The notes: generated from the letters alone by a model not told the origin. DNA of 40,390 nt from Candidatus Zixiibacteriota bacterium (GCA_020853795.1 JADYYF010000002.1:1-40390), one strand, 5' to 3'; positions 15,190-24,724 are shown, numbered from the stretch's first letter. Program-made: numbers and translations.

Positions 15190-17457
15190 ATGAAGATCAA
15201 GTTAGCCGCGGCCATTGTCATCGGGCTGGCCGTTTCCCTTTTCGCGCAAAATTATCCGCAGCGCGATGCATTCAACTATGACGAGTTGATGCGGCAGATA
15301 CCCGCACGCGAGGTTGCCGATCCCGATCGGTACCAGTCGTCGCTATCGCTTCCCGATTCGATCAAACGGCTGGAACAGCCATTGCAACCGCAGTTTGGAG
15401 CAGCCGCAGGCGATTCGAGCAAGCTGGAATTGTTCGGCTACAATCTCTTTGCGCGGGGCGGAACGACGAACGAGATCCCGCAGAATCTGGCGCTGCCGGA
15501 GGATTACCGGCTGGGACCGGGGGACAATCTGATCGTCAATCTGTGGGGGCGGGTCGAGCAGGAATACAATCTGACAATTGACCGGCAAGGGACGGTGTTC
15601 ATCCCGAAGATCGGCGAGGTGCCGTTGTGGGGACTGACGTTGCAGCAGGCGGAGCGGCGGCTGCGCGAACGACTGGCGTCAGGGTTCAGCGAGTTTGAAC
15701 TGAGTGTCAGCATCGGTAAGCTCAAGTCGATCCAGGTATTCGTCTTCGGCGAGGTCAAGTTTCCGGGCAGTTACAGCGTCAATTCGCTGTCGACGTTGTT
15801 TTCGGCGCTGTATCTGGCGGGGGGTCCGAGTGATCGCGGCAGTTTGCGCAAGATTCGTTTGATCCGGGCCGGCAGCGATGTCGCGACGATCGACCTATAT
15901 CAATTTCTTCTCTTTGGCAAGAACGTCGCGGGGGTATCGTTGCAGTCGGGGGACGTCGTGTTTGTCGACGTGGTCGGCAAGCGGGTGACGGTGACGGGGG
16001 CAATCAAGCGGCCGGCGGTTTACGAAATTCTGGGCGCGGAGACGATCACCGACGTGATCGAGCTGGCGGGCGGAACGCTGCCGAGCGCCTATCTGGAGAA
16101 AGTGCGCGTTGATCGGGTCACGACCGAGGATGCGTACCAGGTGATCGATCTGAACCTGAAGGACTCGACAGCGACGGTGCGGGCGTTTGTCATGGAAGAC
16201 GGCGACGCGGTGGCGATCGAGTCGATTTATGATCACAAGCTCGATGTGGTCTATCTCGAAGGGCGGTTCCGCCATCCGGGGCTGTATCAGTATCGCGAAG
16301 GGTTGTCGCTGGCGACGCTGTTTCAGGAAGGCTGCGAGCTGGAGGAGCGGGCCTACCGCGGGCGGATTGACATTCTGCGCTGTGACAACGGCTACGACAC
16401 GACTTTGATCACGGTCAATCCGGAAGCAGTGCTGGCCGGGACAACGGATGTCACGCTGCGCTCGCATGACCGGTTGATTTCGTACTCGCAGGAAGAAGTG
16501 ATCGCGCCGAAGTCGGTGTCGATCTTCGGATTGGTCGCGCGACCGGGGGACTACGCCTATTACGAAGGGATGAAGGTCTCCGACCTGGTATTCCGGGCGG
16601 GCAACCTGCGTCCGTCGGCGTATCCGCTGCGGATTGAGCTGGCGCGGACGTTCATCGACGGCCGGCGCGAGGTGCTGTACGCCTCGCTGGACGATCCCGA
16701 GGGCGACCTGCCGCTGCAACGGAGTGACAAGATTTTTGTTCGACAGATTCCCGGTTGGGAAGATCGCGACATCGTCACGATTGAGGGCGAAGTCCGCTTC
16801 CCAGGGAAATATGTCATCACGCATGAAATGAATTCCCTCTACTCCTTGATCCAACGTGCCGGTGGTCTGACGGAAGATGCGTTTGCCACCGGCACGGTGT
16901 TTACGCGCGCGTCGATCATCAGCGATTTGAAGCGACGCGGGGTGGACGAGTTGATCAATCGGTCGATGGAGCGGGTCGAGGAGGATTCGGGGCAGATTCG
17001 GATCGATTCGTCGGCGGTTCTGCGCGACAACAGCATGTCGAACCGGATTGTCGTCTACATGGACGAGTTGCTCCTGTCCAGCGGCAGCCGGCACGACGTC
17101 AAGCTGGTTGACGGCGACCACATCTATATCCCGGCCAAGCCGGCGGGAATTCAAGTGCTGGGCGCGGTGCCCTCGATCAGCACGATTGCCTATCAGGACG
17201 GCAAGAAGGCGGAGTTTTATGTCAAGCGTGCGGGCGGGTTCATGCCCAATGCCGACAAGAAGCATGTGCAGCTGGTGCGTGCGGACGGGACGATCGTGTC
17301 GGGCCGGGGCGCGCTGTCGAAGCAGGTACATCTCGGCGATGCGATTTTTGTGCCGACGCGAATCTCGAAGGAGCGCGATTGGCTGAAGATTTTTTCAACG
17401 ACGGCCTCGGTGGCGGCGAGCATCGCCACAACGATATTCGTGGTTGACCGGCTGTAG
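15190..17457 (+). CDS. Polysaccharide export protein with repeated SLBB domains (Wza-like)
   Basis: A 755-residue outer-membrane export protein. It has a signal peptide (1-19, ending LFAQ) without a lipobox Cys. A Poly_export domain at about 85-165 starts with LPEDYRLGPGDNLIVNLWGRVEQEYNL in segments. Several SLBB-type repeats follow, recognisable by recurrent G-E-V-K-F-P-G-x-Y or similar strands (VFGEVKFPGSY, VTGAIKRPAVY, LEGRFRHPGLY, IFGLVARPGDY, IEGEVRFPGKY, VLGAVPSIS). A hydrophobic segment near 735-752 lies at the C-terminus. The six repeats make it longer than E. coli Wza (about 380). It should form the outer-membrane exit for the polymer. A good ribosome site, AAGGAG, lies 7 bases before the ATG. 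Confidence 0.9.
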   Translation: MKIKLAAAIVIGLAVSLFAQNYPQRDAFNYDELMRQIPAREVADPDRYQSSLSLPDSIKRLEQPLQPQFGAAAGDSSKLELFGYNLFARGGTTNEIPQNLALPEDYRLGPGDNLIVNLWGRVEQEYNLTIDRQGTVFIPKIGEVPLWGLTLQQAERRLRERLASGFSEFELSVSIGKLKSIQVFVFGEVKFPGSYSVNSLSTLFSALYLAGGPSDRGSLRKIRLIRAGSDVATIDLYQFLLFGKNVAGVSLQSGDVVFVDVVGKRVTVTGAIKRPAVYEILGAETITDVIELAGGTLPSAYLEKVRVDRVTTEDAYQVIDLNLKDSTATVRAFVMEDGDAVAIESIYDHKLDVVYLEGRFRHPGLYQYREGLSLATLFQEGCELEERAYRGRIDILRCDNGYDTTLITVNPEAVLAGTTDVTLRSHDRLISYSQEEVIAPKSVSIFGLVARPGDYAYYEGMKVSDLVFRAGNLRPSAYPLRIELARTFIDGRREVLYASLDDPEGDLPLQRSDKIFVRQIPGWEDRDIVTIEGEVRFPGKYVITHEMNSLYSLIQRAGGLTEDAFATGTVFTRASIISDLKRRGVDELINRSMERVEEDSGQIRIDSSAVLRDNSMSNRIVVYMDELLLSSGSRHDVKLVDGDHIYIPAKPAGIQVLGAVPSISTIAYQDGKKAEFYVKRAGGFMPNADKKHVQLVRADGTIVSGRGALSKQVHLGDAIFVPTRISKERDWLKIFSTTASVAASIATTIFVVDRL

Positions 17458-17472
17458 GCGTCGTGACAAGCC

Positions 17473-18699
17473 ATGAGCAAGACAACAAAAGCACGACAGC
17501 AAGAGAAACCGGCCGTTCAGACTCCGGCGGGCACGCCGCCGCGCTCACCGATTATCTGTCTCTCCACCCAGGATTACAGCGACCTGTGGACGCGCAAGCA
17601 GCGATTCATGAACTGGTTTGCCGAGCGCGGGCACAAAGTCGTTTACGTCGAGACGCAGTGGCACTGGCTGACGTGGCTGAAGCGCAATCGGGGGAATCGG
17701 CGACGGCTCTGGAAATTTCTGAACCGGCCGCGCGAGCTTCAACCGAATTTGTCGATCGCGACGCCGCCGGTGTTGTTGCCGTTTCACCAGATGTTGCTGC
17801 CGATTGCGATCGTGAACAACGTGGTCCTGGGGTTGTGGCTGCGCTGGATTGCGGCACGGGCGAAGATCAAAGACCCGATCGTCTATTCCTATGTCCCCTA
17901 CTCGCAAGTGGCGATCAGAATCTTAGGGGCGCGCAAGGTGCTGTACGAAAAGGTTGATGATCTGGCGGCGGCCAAAGGGCTGGTGCGACGCGAGACGGTC
18001 GAGCGGATGGAGAAGAGGTTTCTGGGCGCGTGCAAGTTGGTGATTGTCACCGCCGGCAGGCTGAAAGAGAAGCTGCGCGATCTTCATCCGAACGTACATG
18101 TCATTCCAAATGCCTGCGATGTACAGCATTTCCAGGGGGCGAACGAGCGTCGCGTGGCGCCGACGGCGCTGGCGGCGATTCCGACACCGCGGATCGGGTT
18201 TATGGGGATGCTGGCGTACTGGATTGATTTGGATTTGATCGATTATATCGCTGCGCACCGACCGCAATGGCAGTTGGTGTTCATCGGGCCGATCGGAGTT
18301 GATGTAGCGCGACTGCGCAAGCACTGCAACGTGCACTTTCTCGGCCGGCGCGCTTACGAAGAGTTGCCGGAGCTGATGGCGGGGATCGATGTATTCATCA
18401 ATCCCTACAAGCGCGACGATATTGCAGAGTCGTGCTCGCCGCTGAAGGTTTTCGAATACCTGGCGAGCGGACGGCCGGTGGTGAGCGTGCCGATGCCGGA
18501 GATTCAGCGGTTTACGCCGCACGTGCGGGTTGCCGAGCACTATGTCGGTTTCGTCCGCGCGATTGACGAGCTTCTGGCTCTGCCGCCGGAGGAGCGCCGG
18601 CGCCTACAAGAGACGTTGCGCGAGCTGGTGCGCGACGACACCTGGCAGAATCGGTTCGAGCAAACGCAACGACTCATCGAGGAGACGTTCGCCTCGTGA
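17473..18699 (+). CDS. Glycosyltransferase, GT-B fold (TuaH-like)
   Basis: A 408-residue cytoplasmic or peripheral glycosyltransferase. After a disordered N-terminus, residues 28-55 read PIICLSTQDYSDLWTRKQRFMNW in part, as in TuaH-type enzymes that begin with a D-x-x-W motif. The C-terminal nucleotide-sugar half contains IPNACDVQHF, PRIGFMGMLAYWIDLDLI, INPYKRDDIAESCSPLKVFEYLASGRPVVSVP (in segments), typical of GT4-like folds. Donor and acceptor are unknown. It overlaps the next gene by 4 bases (GTGA). Confidence 0.85.
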   Translation: MSKTTKARQQEKPAVQTPAGTPPRSPIICLSTQDYSDLWTRKQRFMNWFAERGHKVVYVETQWHWLTWLKRNRGNRRRLWKFLNRPRELQPNLSIATPPVLLPFHQMLLPIAIVNNVVLGLWLRWIAARAKIKDPIVYSYVPYSQVAIRILGARKVLYEKVDDLAAAKGLVRRETVERMEKRFLGACKLVIVTAGRLKEKLRDLHPNVHVIPNACDVQHFQGANERRVAPTALAAIPTPRIGFMGMLAYWIDLDLIDYIAAHRPQWQLVFIGPIGVDVARLRKHCNVHFLGRRAYEELPELMAGIDVFINPYKRDDIAESCSPLKVFEYLASGRPVVSVPMPEIQRFTPHVRVAEHYVGFVRAIDELLALPPEERRRLQETLRELVRDDTWQNRFEQTQRLIEETFAS

Positions 18700-19898
18700 A
18701 GATCTGCATCAACGCATTGTTGGTAGAACCGAATCGCACCGGCGGCGGCGAGACGTTTTTGGTGAACCTGGTGCGCCGGCTGGCGCGATTCGACCAGAAG
18801 AATGAATATCTCATGTTAGTTACCGCCGCGAATCGGGCGCTGTTCGAGACGGGCAATCCGAGGTTTGAGACACGAGTCGTGCTGAAGAGCGCCAGCCCGC
18901 AGTGGCGGCGAGTGGCGTATGAATGGCTGGCACTGCCCTTCCTGCTCTGGCATTGGGGTGTCGACGTGTTCTATGCGCCGTTCGGTGTGCTGCCGCCGTT
19001 GGTGCCGTGTCGCTCGGTCGTGACGTTTCAGAATCTGATCTACATCGATTTTCGCACGCATGTGCCGCTGCAAGGACGCGGCCGGCGCGCACGACTGCGC
19101 CTCTGGCAACAGTATCGATACAACTCGATCGCACAGCGGTGGACGCTGGCGCAGGCGGATCGGATTTGGGCGGTGTCGCGGACGACGGCGAAAGCGCTGC
19201 AGGAGCGGCTGGGGGTTGACCGGCGGAGGATCACCGTCGTCTACGAGGGCGTCGACTACGAAGCCTTCAGTCCCGACCGCCGCGAGCGTACCACGAACGT
19301 CTCACCAAGCGCGCCGTACATTGCGACGGTCGCAACATTGTATCCGAACAAGAATATCGAAAAGCTGATCGGGGCATTTGCGCGGCTCGTCGCTCAAGGA
19401 ATTCCGCACGAGTTGCTGATCATCGGGAGTGACTGGCACGGGCATCAAAGCGAGTTGGAGTTGGCAGCGCGGGAGCTTGGGATCGCGGAGCGAGTGCGCT
19501 TTCTGGGCGGTGTCGAGCACACGCGTATTCCAGAACTACTCAGTGCGGCGCAGTTGTTCGTGCTGTTCTCGAGCGTGGAGTCATTTGGTTTGCCGGTGCT
19601 GGAGGCGATGGCGGCCGGGGTACCGGTGATCATATCGGATTCGTCGGCGCTGCCGGAAATCGCGGGCGGCGCGGCGATGCTTTGTCGCGCGGGAGATGTC
19701 GACCATCTGGCTGAACGCATGCAGCAAGTTCTGGCGGATCGTGCGCTGGCAGCAACACTGCGCGAACTTGGGAAGTCGCGGGCACGACAATTCAGTTGGG
19801 ATGAGACGGCGGTGCGGGCGATAGATCTATTCAATGGAGCGGCAGCAACAAGCACGAGTCCGCAGAGCAAGACAATACAGGAAGGGAGCTGGGCGTGA
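18696..19898 (+). CDS. Glycosyltransferase family 4
   Basis: A 400-residue GT-B glycosyltransferase. The N-terminus has the acceptor-domain loop NRTGGGETFLVNLVRRLA (glycine-rich). The C-terminal donor domain shows VVYEGVDYEAF, ATLYPNKNIEKLI, LGGVEHTRIPELLSAA and the GT4 E-x7-E motif in ESFGLPVLEAMAAGVPVI. The start is GTG at 18696, overlapping the preceding stop. Probably adds one sugar (mannose- or rhamnose-type enzymes share these motifs) to the lipid-linked repeat unit; specificity cannot be read from sequence. Confidence 0.88.
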   Translation: MKICINALLVEPNRTGGGETFLVNLVRRLARFDQKNEYLMLVTAANRALFETGNPRFETRVVLKSASPQWRRVAYEWLALPFLLWHWGVDVFYAPFGVLPPLVPCRSVVTFQNLIYIDFRTHVPLQGRGRRARLRLWQQYRYNSIAQRWTLAQADRIWAVSRTTAKALQERLGVDRRRITVVYEGVDYEAFSPDRRERTTNVSPSAPYIATVATLYPNKNIEKLIGAFARLVAQGIPHELLIIGSDWHGHQSELELAARELGIAERVRFLGGVEHTRIPELLSAAQLFVLFSSVESFGLPVLEAMAAGVPVIISDSSALPEIAGGAAMLCRAGDVDHLAERMQQVLADRALAATLRELGKSRARQFSWDETAVRAIDLFNGAAATSTSPQSKTIQEGSWA

Positions 19899-22039
19899 AA
19901 CAAGTCCTGCAATATCCCAAGCGCGGCGGGTTGACAGTCGCCGATTGCCCGCATCCGGGTCTGAAGCCGGGCGGCATCATCGTTGAAAATCATTGTTCGC
20001 TCATCTCGCCGGGCACCGAGCGCGCTATCATCGATCTGGCTGAGAAGAGCCTGGTCAACAAAGCTCGATCGCGCCCCGACCTGGTGCGACAGGTGATCGA
20101 TAAGGCAAAGCGCGAGGGCATCGGCAGCACACTGGCAAAGGTGCAGGCACGGCTCAAGGCGCCGATCCCGCTGGGATACAGCGCGGCTGGTCTTGTGGTC
20201 GAGGTGGCACCGGATGTACACGAGTTCTCCGTCGGCGACCGCGTGGCGTGCGCCGGCTTTGGCTACGCGTGCCACGCCGAGCGGGTCTTTGTTCCGCACA
20301 ATCTGGCGGTAATGTTGCCGCCGAAACTGGGTTTTGACGAAGGGGCGTTTGTCACGCTGGGCGCGATCGCCTTGTGGGGGGTGCGGCAGGCGCAGGTGAG
20401 CGTCAGCGAGCGGGTAGCCGTGATCGGATTGGGGCTGTTGGGTCAGTTGACGCAACAGATTCTGAACGCGGCGGGTTGCCAGGTGATCGCCATCGATCTT
20501 GATCAACAGAGGCTGGATGAAGCCGCACGATTTGCTCCAGCACTGCTCGTCAATGCCGCCGACCCTACGGCCGCGGAAGCGGCAAAGCAATGCACCGAGG
20601 GTAGCGGCGCAGACGCTGTGATCATCACGGCAGCGACGAAGTCGAATGAGCCAATCCTGCTGGCCGCGACGATCGCGCGCGACCGGGGGCGGGTGGTGAT
20701 TGTCGGCGACGTCAAAATGGAGATTCCGCGCAAGCCGTTTTATGAGAAGGAAATGACGTTGACGATGTCGCGATCGTACGGGCCGGGACGATATGATCCG
20801 ATGTACGAAGAGCGCGGCGTTGACTATCCGATCGGCCAGGTACGTTGGACGGAGAATCGCAATATGCGCGCCTTCCTCGATCTCGTGGCTGTGGGCAAAG
20901 TCGATGTCAAGTCGCTGGTGACGGCGCAATACAGCGTTGAAGACGCGGCGACGGCATTTGAGCGTATGGAGGCGGAGAAAGTTCTGGGGCTGTTGCTGCG
21001 ATATGCTCCGGGGGAGCAGGCAGCGAGCACCGCGCGGCAGAAACGCGCCCTCGCACCAACGAGCGGCAAGATACGAGTCGGATTTCTGGGTGCGGGGATT
21101 TTCGCCAGCGGAGTGTTGCTGCCGGCGCTGACGCGAAATGCGCAGTTCGAACGGAGCTTGCTGTATTCAGCGACGCCGTACCGGGCGCGCGCCGTTGCCG
21201 AGCAGTTCAAGTTTGCCGAAACTGCCGACTCAGAAGAGGAACTGCTGACGGACTCAGCGATAGACGCGGTCATCATCGCCACGCCGCACAATTGCCACGT
21301 AGCGCAAGTGACCAGGGCGCTGGCAGCGGGCAAGCATGTGCTGGTGGAGAAGCCGCTGTGTTTGACGCTCACTGAACTGGAGGCGATCAAGGCAGCGCAG
21401 GCGGCCAGTGGTTGCGCACTGATGGTCGGGTTCAACCGGCGCTATGCGGCCGCGAGCAAAATCCTGGCGGCGGCTCTGAGCGGGCGCGCTACGCCGACGA
21501 TCGTGAACTACACGATCAATGCCGGATTCATTGATAAAGACAACTGGGTGCATGACGATACTATTGGAGGCGGACGAATTATCGGTGAAGGATGTCACTT
21601 CATCGATTTGATTTGCCACCTGCTGCAGGCGCGCGTTCGCACAGTGCGGACGGCAGCGATCGCAGGCACAAAGGGCAGGTATCAGGCGGACGACAACGTG
21701 CAGGTACAACTGGAGATGTCAGACGGATCGATCGCGGCGATCACCTATACGGCAATGGGCGAGCGCAGTTTCGCCAAGGAGACGCTGCAGGTGATCGGCG
21801 ACGGCACGGTGCTGCAGATGACCGACTACCGGCTGGTCGAGCAATTTCGCGACGGCCGCACACGACGTCTTTACAAGGGGTCGATGGACAAGGGTTTTGA
21901 CGCCGAGCTGGCGGTATTCGCCACGGCGATTCAGGATGGGCAATCACAGGATAATCTGGAAAGTTTCTATCACACGACGCGGGCAACACTGCAGGCCCGC
22001 CGGTCTTTGAGTTTGGGGAGCGCGATTGCAGTAGACTGA
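19895..22039 (+). CDS. Two-domain oxidoreductase: medium-chain dehydrogenase fused to Gfo/Idh/MocA
   Basis: A 714-residue fusion. Residues 1-375 form a medium-chain (alcohol dehydrogenase-like) unit with LISPGTERA, PLGYSAAGLVVEVAP and the Rossmann loop VIGLGLLGQL. Residues about 390-714 form a Gfo/Idh/MocA unit with VGFLGAGIFASGVLLPAL, the catalytic Lys in LVEKPLCLT, and GRIIGEGCHFIDLICH with the usual His. Such bi-domain proteins occur in surface polysaccharide clusters, and the two redox sites could act in sequence on a nucleotide sugar through a keto intermediate. The actual reaction is unknown. GTG start, GTGA overlap with the preceding gene. Confidence 0.88.
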   Translation: MKQVLQYPKRGGLTVADCPHPGLKPGGIIVENHCSLISPGTERAIIDLAEKSLVNKARSRPDLVRQVIDKAKREGIGSTLAKVQARLKAPIPLGYSAAGLVVEVAPDVHEFSVGDRVACAGFGYACHAERVFVPHNLAVMLPPKLGFDEGAFVTLGAIALWGVRQAQVSVSERVAVIGLGLLGQLTQQILNAAGCQVIAIDLDQQRLDEAARFAPALLVNAADPTAAEAAKQCTEGSGADAVIITAATKSNEPILLAATIARDRGRVVIVGDVKMEIPRKPFYEKEMTLTMSRSYGPGRYDPMYEERGVDYPIGQVRWTENRNMRAFLDLVAVGKVDVKSLVTAQYSVEDAATAFERMEAEKVLGLLLRYAPGEQAASTARQKRALAPTSGKIRVGFLGAGIFASGVLLPALTRNAQFERSLLYSATPYRARAVAEQFKFAETADSEEELLTDSAIDAVIIATPHNCHVAQVTRALAAGKHVLVEKPLCLTLTELEAIKAAQAASGCALMVGFNRRYAAASKILAAALSGRATPTIVNYTINAGFIDKDNWVHDDTIGGGRIIGEGCHFIDLICHLLQARVRTVRTAAIAGTKGRYQADDNVQVQLEMSDGSIAAITYTAMGERSFAKETLQVIGDGTVLQMTDYRLVEQFRDGRTRRLYKGSMDKGFDAELAVFATAIQDGQSQDNLESFYHTTRATLQARRSLSLGSAIAVD

Positions 22040-22046
22040 AGAAACC

Positions 22047-23300
22047 ATGACGAGCAGTGCGCAACGACAACTTCGAATCCTCTACCTGACGCACTATTTC
22101 CCGCCCGAGGTCAATGCGCCAGCGGTGCGGGTCTCGCAGTTTGCGCAGGCCTGGAGCGCGGGCGGCCACCAGGTCACGGTGGTCACCGGATTTCCGAATC
22201 ATCCAGCGGGCGTCATTCCGCCGGAGTATCGCGGTAAGATTTTTCAACGCGAGGAGACGGCCGGCGCCCAGGTATTGCGGGGGTACATCTACGCCGCACC
22301 GAACCGGGGCTTCGCGCGGCGGATCTTGAATTACCTGTCCTTCATGGTGAGCGCGATCATCATCGGCGTGCTGCGCAGCGGCAAGCAAGACCTTGTGATC
22401 GCGACTTCCCCACAGTTTTTCGTCGCGATCGCCGGTTATATCGTGAGCCGCATCAAGCGCATTCCATTTGTGTTCGAGGTGCGCGATTTGTGGCCGGAGG
22501 AGATCGTCGCCGTGGGCGCGATGAAGCGCGGCACGGTCATCCGCATGCTGGAGCGGATCGAGGCCTTTCTCTATCGGAAGGCCGCACTGATTGTCGCGGT
22601 CGCGGAGGGGACGATCGCGGTGTTGACGGCACGCGGCATACCGCGCGAGAGGCTGGCACTGATTCCAAACGCGGTGGATTTTGAGCGTTTCGCCCAGGCG
22701 CAAGACGATCATGAGATACGGAACGCACACGAGCTGAACGGGCATTTCTTGGTGTCGTACATCGGCACGTTGGGTATGGCGCACAATCTGCACACGGTGC
22801 TGGACTCGGCAGCACGGCTGCGGTGCCATGACGACATCCGATTCCTGATCGTGGGCGACGGCGCCGAACGGGAGAATCTGGTAGCCTACAGCCGCGCCCA
22901 GAAATTGGACAATGTCACGTTTGTCCCGCAACAGAGCCGCACTCGGGTGGCGGAGTATTATGCGGCATCCGATGTCTGCCTGGTCCCGCTGCGGAAGACG
23001 GAGTTGTTTACGAAGAATATTCCCTCGAAGATTTATGAGGTGATGGCGGCGGGCAAGCCGATCGTAATCGGCACCAACGGTGAATCACGCCGGCTGGTAG
23101 AGGGCGCGGAGGCAGGAATTGCGGTGGCGCCGGAGGATGCGGACGATCTGGCGGCCAAGATAGTGTATCTGGCCAAACATCGCGACGAGTCGCGGCGGCT
23201 GGGGGCTAACGGTCGCGCTTTTGCGGAGCGCTGTTGCGACTATCGGGTGCGAGCGCGGGATTACCTGGCGGTCTTGCAGCCGCTGGTAGAGCAGGAGTAA
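22047..23300 (+). CDS. Glycosyltransferase family 4, WbuB-like
   Basis: A 417-residue GT-B enzyme. The start LRILYLTHYFPPEVNAPAVR and the segments VTVVTGFPNHPAG, FEVRDLWPEEIVAVGAM and IPNAVDFERF are characteristic of the WbuB-like group, often fucosamine- or N-acetylhexosamine-transferring enzymes in O-antigen clusters. The donor domain has YIGTLGMAHNL, VPLRKTELFTKNIPSKIYEVMAAGKPI and the E-x-x-x-A-G motif. It lies 7 bases after the oxidoreductase gene. Often found next to the priming transferase, as here; the sugar transferred is not known. Confidence 0.88.
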   Translation: MTSSAQRQLRILYLTHYFPPEVNAPAVRVSQFAQAWSAGGHQVTVVTGFPNHPAGVIPPEYRGKIFQREETAGAQVLRGYIYAAPNRGFARRILNYLSFMVSAIIIGVLRSGKQDLVIATSPQFFVAIAGYIVSRIKRIPFVFEVRDLWPEEIVAVGAMKRGTVIRMLERIEAFLYRKAALIVAVAEGTIAVLTARGIPRERLALIPNAVDFERFAQAQDDHEIRNAHELNGHFLVSYIGTLGMAHNLHTVLDSAARLRCHDDIRFLIVGDGAERENLVAYSRAQKLDNVTFVPQQSRTRVAEYYAASDVCLVPLRKTELFTKNIPSKIYEVMAAGKPIVIGTNGESRRLVEGAEAGIAVAPEDADDLAAKIVYLAKHRDESRRLGANGRAFAERCCDYRVRARDYLAVLQPLVEQE

Positions 23301-23308
23301 CAGAGACG

Positions 23309-24724
23309 ATGCTGCGCGGACATGTCAGCATACTGCGGAAAGCGCATTTCCTGCTGGATCTGCTGTTGTCGGCTCTGGCGTTTGTCGCGGCGCACTGGCA
23401 GTATCTGCGGATCAGGCGTTCGACCGGCGCCTGGATTTTGCCGACGCGCGGCGAAGCGGAGATGCTGGCGGTGGCGCTGCTGGCGTTGGCGGCGTGCATC
23501 TACTTCCTCGGCGAGCGGTACGTCTATCGATTGAAGAGTGCTTCTGATTTTCTGCGCGAGGCCTTGGTGCTAACCTTGGGAGCGGCCGGAGTATTCCTGG
23601 TGGCCGCCTACTTGTTGCACCTGCCGAGTCTGCCGCGACTCCAATTTGCGACATTTGTGCTGCTACAATTCTTGACACTGTTTGTGTTGCGATTGATTCT
23701 GCTCAAAGCGTTGCAACATGCGCGAGCGCGGGGCCGAAATGTGCAAACGACCCTGGTCGTGGGAACGCGCGAACGGGTGCGCAAGACGGTTGATCTGATC
23801 CTGGACAGTCCCAAGTGGGGCCTGCGCGCCGCGGGACTGCTGTTTCTCGACGATCACAAGTTACTTTATCGCTACCGCGACATACCGCTGATCGGTCCAA
23901 TTGAACGACTGGCGGAGGTGATCAAGACGAATCACGTTGATTTCGTGTTCTTCACGGTGCCGGCACACCTGGTCGAACGCGTGCGCGGCGCGATGGTACT
24001 GTGCGAGGAAATGGGGGTGGCCAGTTGCCTGAGCGCGGATTTCATCGGGTTGAGCGCCTCGCGGCAGTATGCGGTCGATCTGGCCGGAAAACCGGCGTTG
24101 CTGTTTACCCGTGAACCAGAGCACAACTTAGGATTGATCTTGAAGGCGCTGTCGGACCGGCTGGCGGCGGCTGTGGGATTGTTGGTGCTGCTGCCGTTGA
24201 TGACGATGATTGCCGTGCTGATCAGGGCGACCTCACGCGGGCCGGTGTTTTTCAGCCAGGAGCGCTGTGGCTTGCACGGACGGCGGTTTCGGATGCTGAA
24301 GTTTCGGACGATGGTCGTTAATGCCGAGGCAGTCAGACAAGAATTGACGCACCTCAACGAGATGGACGGGCCGGTGTTCAAGATCGCCAACGATCCTCGG
24401 ATTACGCGAATGGGTAAGATTTTGCGCAAGCTGTCACTGGACGAATTGCCGCAGTTGATCAATGTTCTCAAAGGGGAGATGTCGCTGGTCGGGCCGCGGC
24501 CGCCGCTGCCGGACGAAGTGCATGATTACGATTTCTGGCAACGCCGCAAGCTCTCGATGAAGCCGGGCATCACGTGCCTGTGGCAGGTCGGCGACCGGAA
24601 TGATTCATCGTTCGAACAGTGGATGAAGCAGGATTTGGAGTACATCGACAACTGGTCGCTGATGCTCGACGCCAAGATTCTGCTGCGAACGATTCCCGCC
24701 GTCATCCACGCCACCGGGCGATAG
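23309..24724 (+). CDS. Polyprenyl-phosphate glycosyl-1-phosphate transferase (priming enzyme)
   Basis: Transfers a sugar 1-phosphate from a nucleotide sugar to undecaprenyl phosphate, starting repeat-unit assembly on the inner membrane. It has 471 residues from the ATG at 23309; the open frame before it is the shadow of the preceding gene. Four N-terminal transmembrane segments lie within residues 10-130, then a CoA-binding-like Rossmann domain (TLVVGTRERVRK near 150), then the catalytic domain with its membrane helix (LAAAVGLLVLLPLMTMIAVL), KFRTM, the DE motif in LDELPQLINVLKGEMSLVGPRPP (in segments) and KPGITCLWQV. Architecture matches WbaP/WcaJ. Last gene of the cluster. Confidence 0.93.
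   Translation: MLRGHVSILRKAHFLLDLLLSALAFVAAHWQYLRIRRSTGAWILPTRGEAEMLAVALLALAACIYFLGERYVYRLKSASDFLREALVLTLGAAGVFLVAAYLLHLPSLPRLQFATFVLLQFLTLFVLRLILLKALQHARARGRNVQTTLVVGTRERVRKTVDLILDSPKWGLRAAGLLFLDDHKLLYRYRDIPLIGPIERLAEVIKTNHVDFVFFTVPAHLVERVRGAMVLCEEMGVASCLSADFIGLSASRQYAVDLAGKPALLFTREPEHNLGLILKALSDRLAAAVGLLVLLPLMTMIAVLIRATSRGPVFFSQERCGLHGRRFRMLKFRTMVVNAEAVRQELTHLNEMDGPVFKIANDPRITRMGKILRKLSLDELPQLINVLKGEMSLVGPRPPLPDEVHDYDFWQRRKLSMKPGITCLWQVGDRNDSSFEQWMKQDLEYIDNWSLMLDAKILLRTIPAVIHATGR

Noticed and set aside
15895-17331. Long open frame (478 codons) antisense to the export-protein gene
   Set aside because: No recognisable domain, composition dominated by Arg/His/Gln/Leu as expected from the complement of a GC-rich gene, and the plus-strand gene is unambiguous.
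19445-20929. Long open frame (494 codons) antisense to a glycosyltransferase and the two-domain oxidoreductase
   Set aside because: Spans two well-supported genes and has no protein-family features; a frame shadow.
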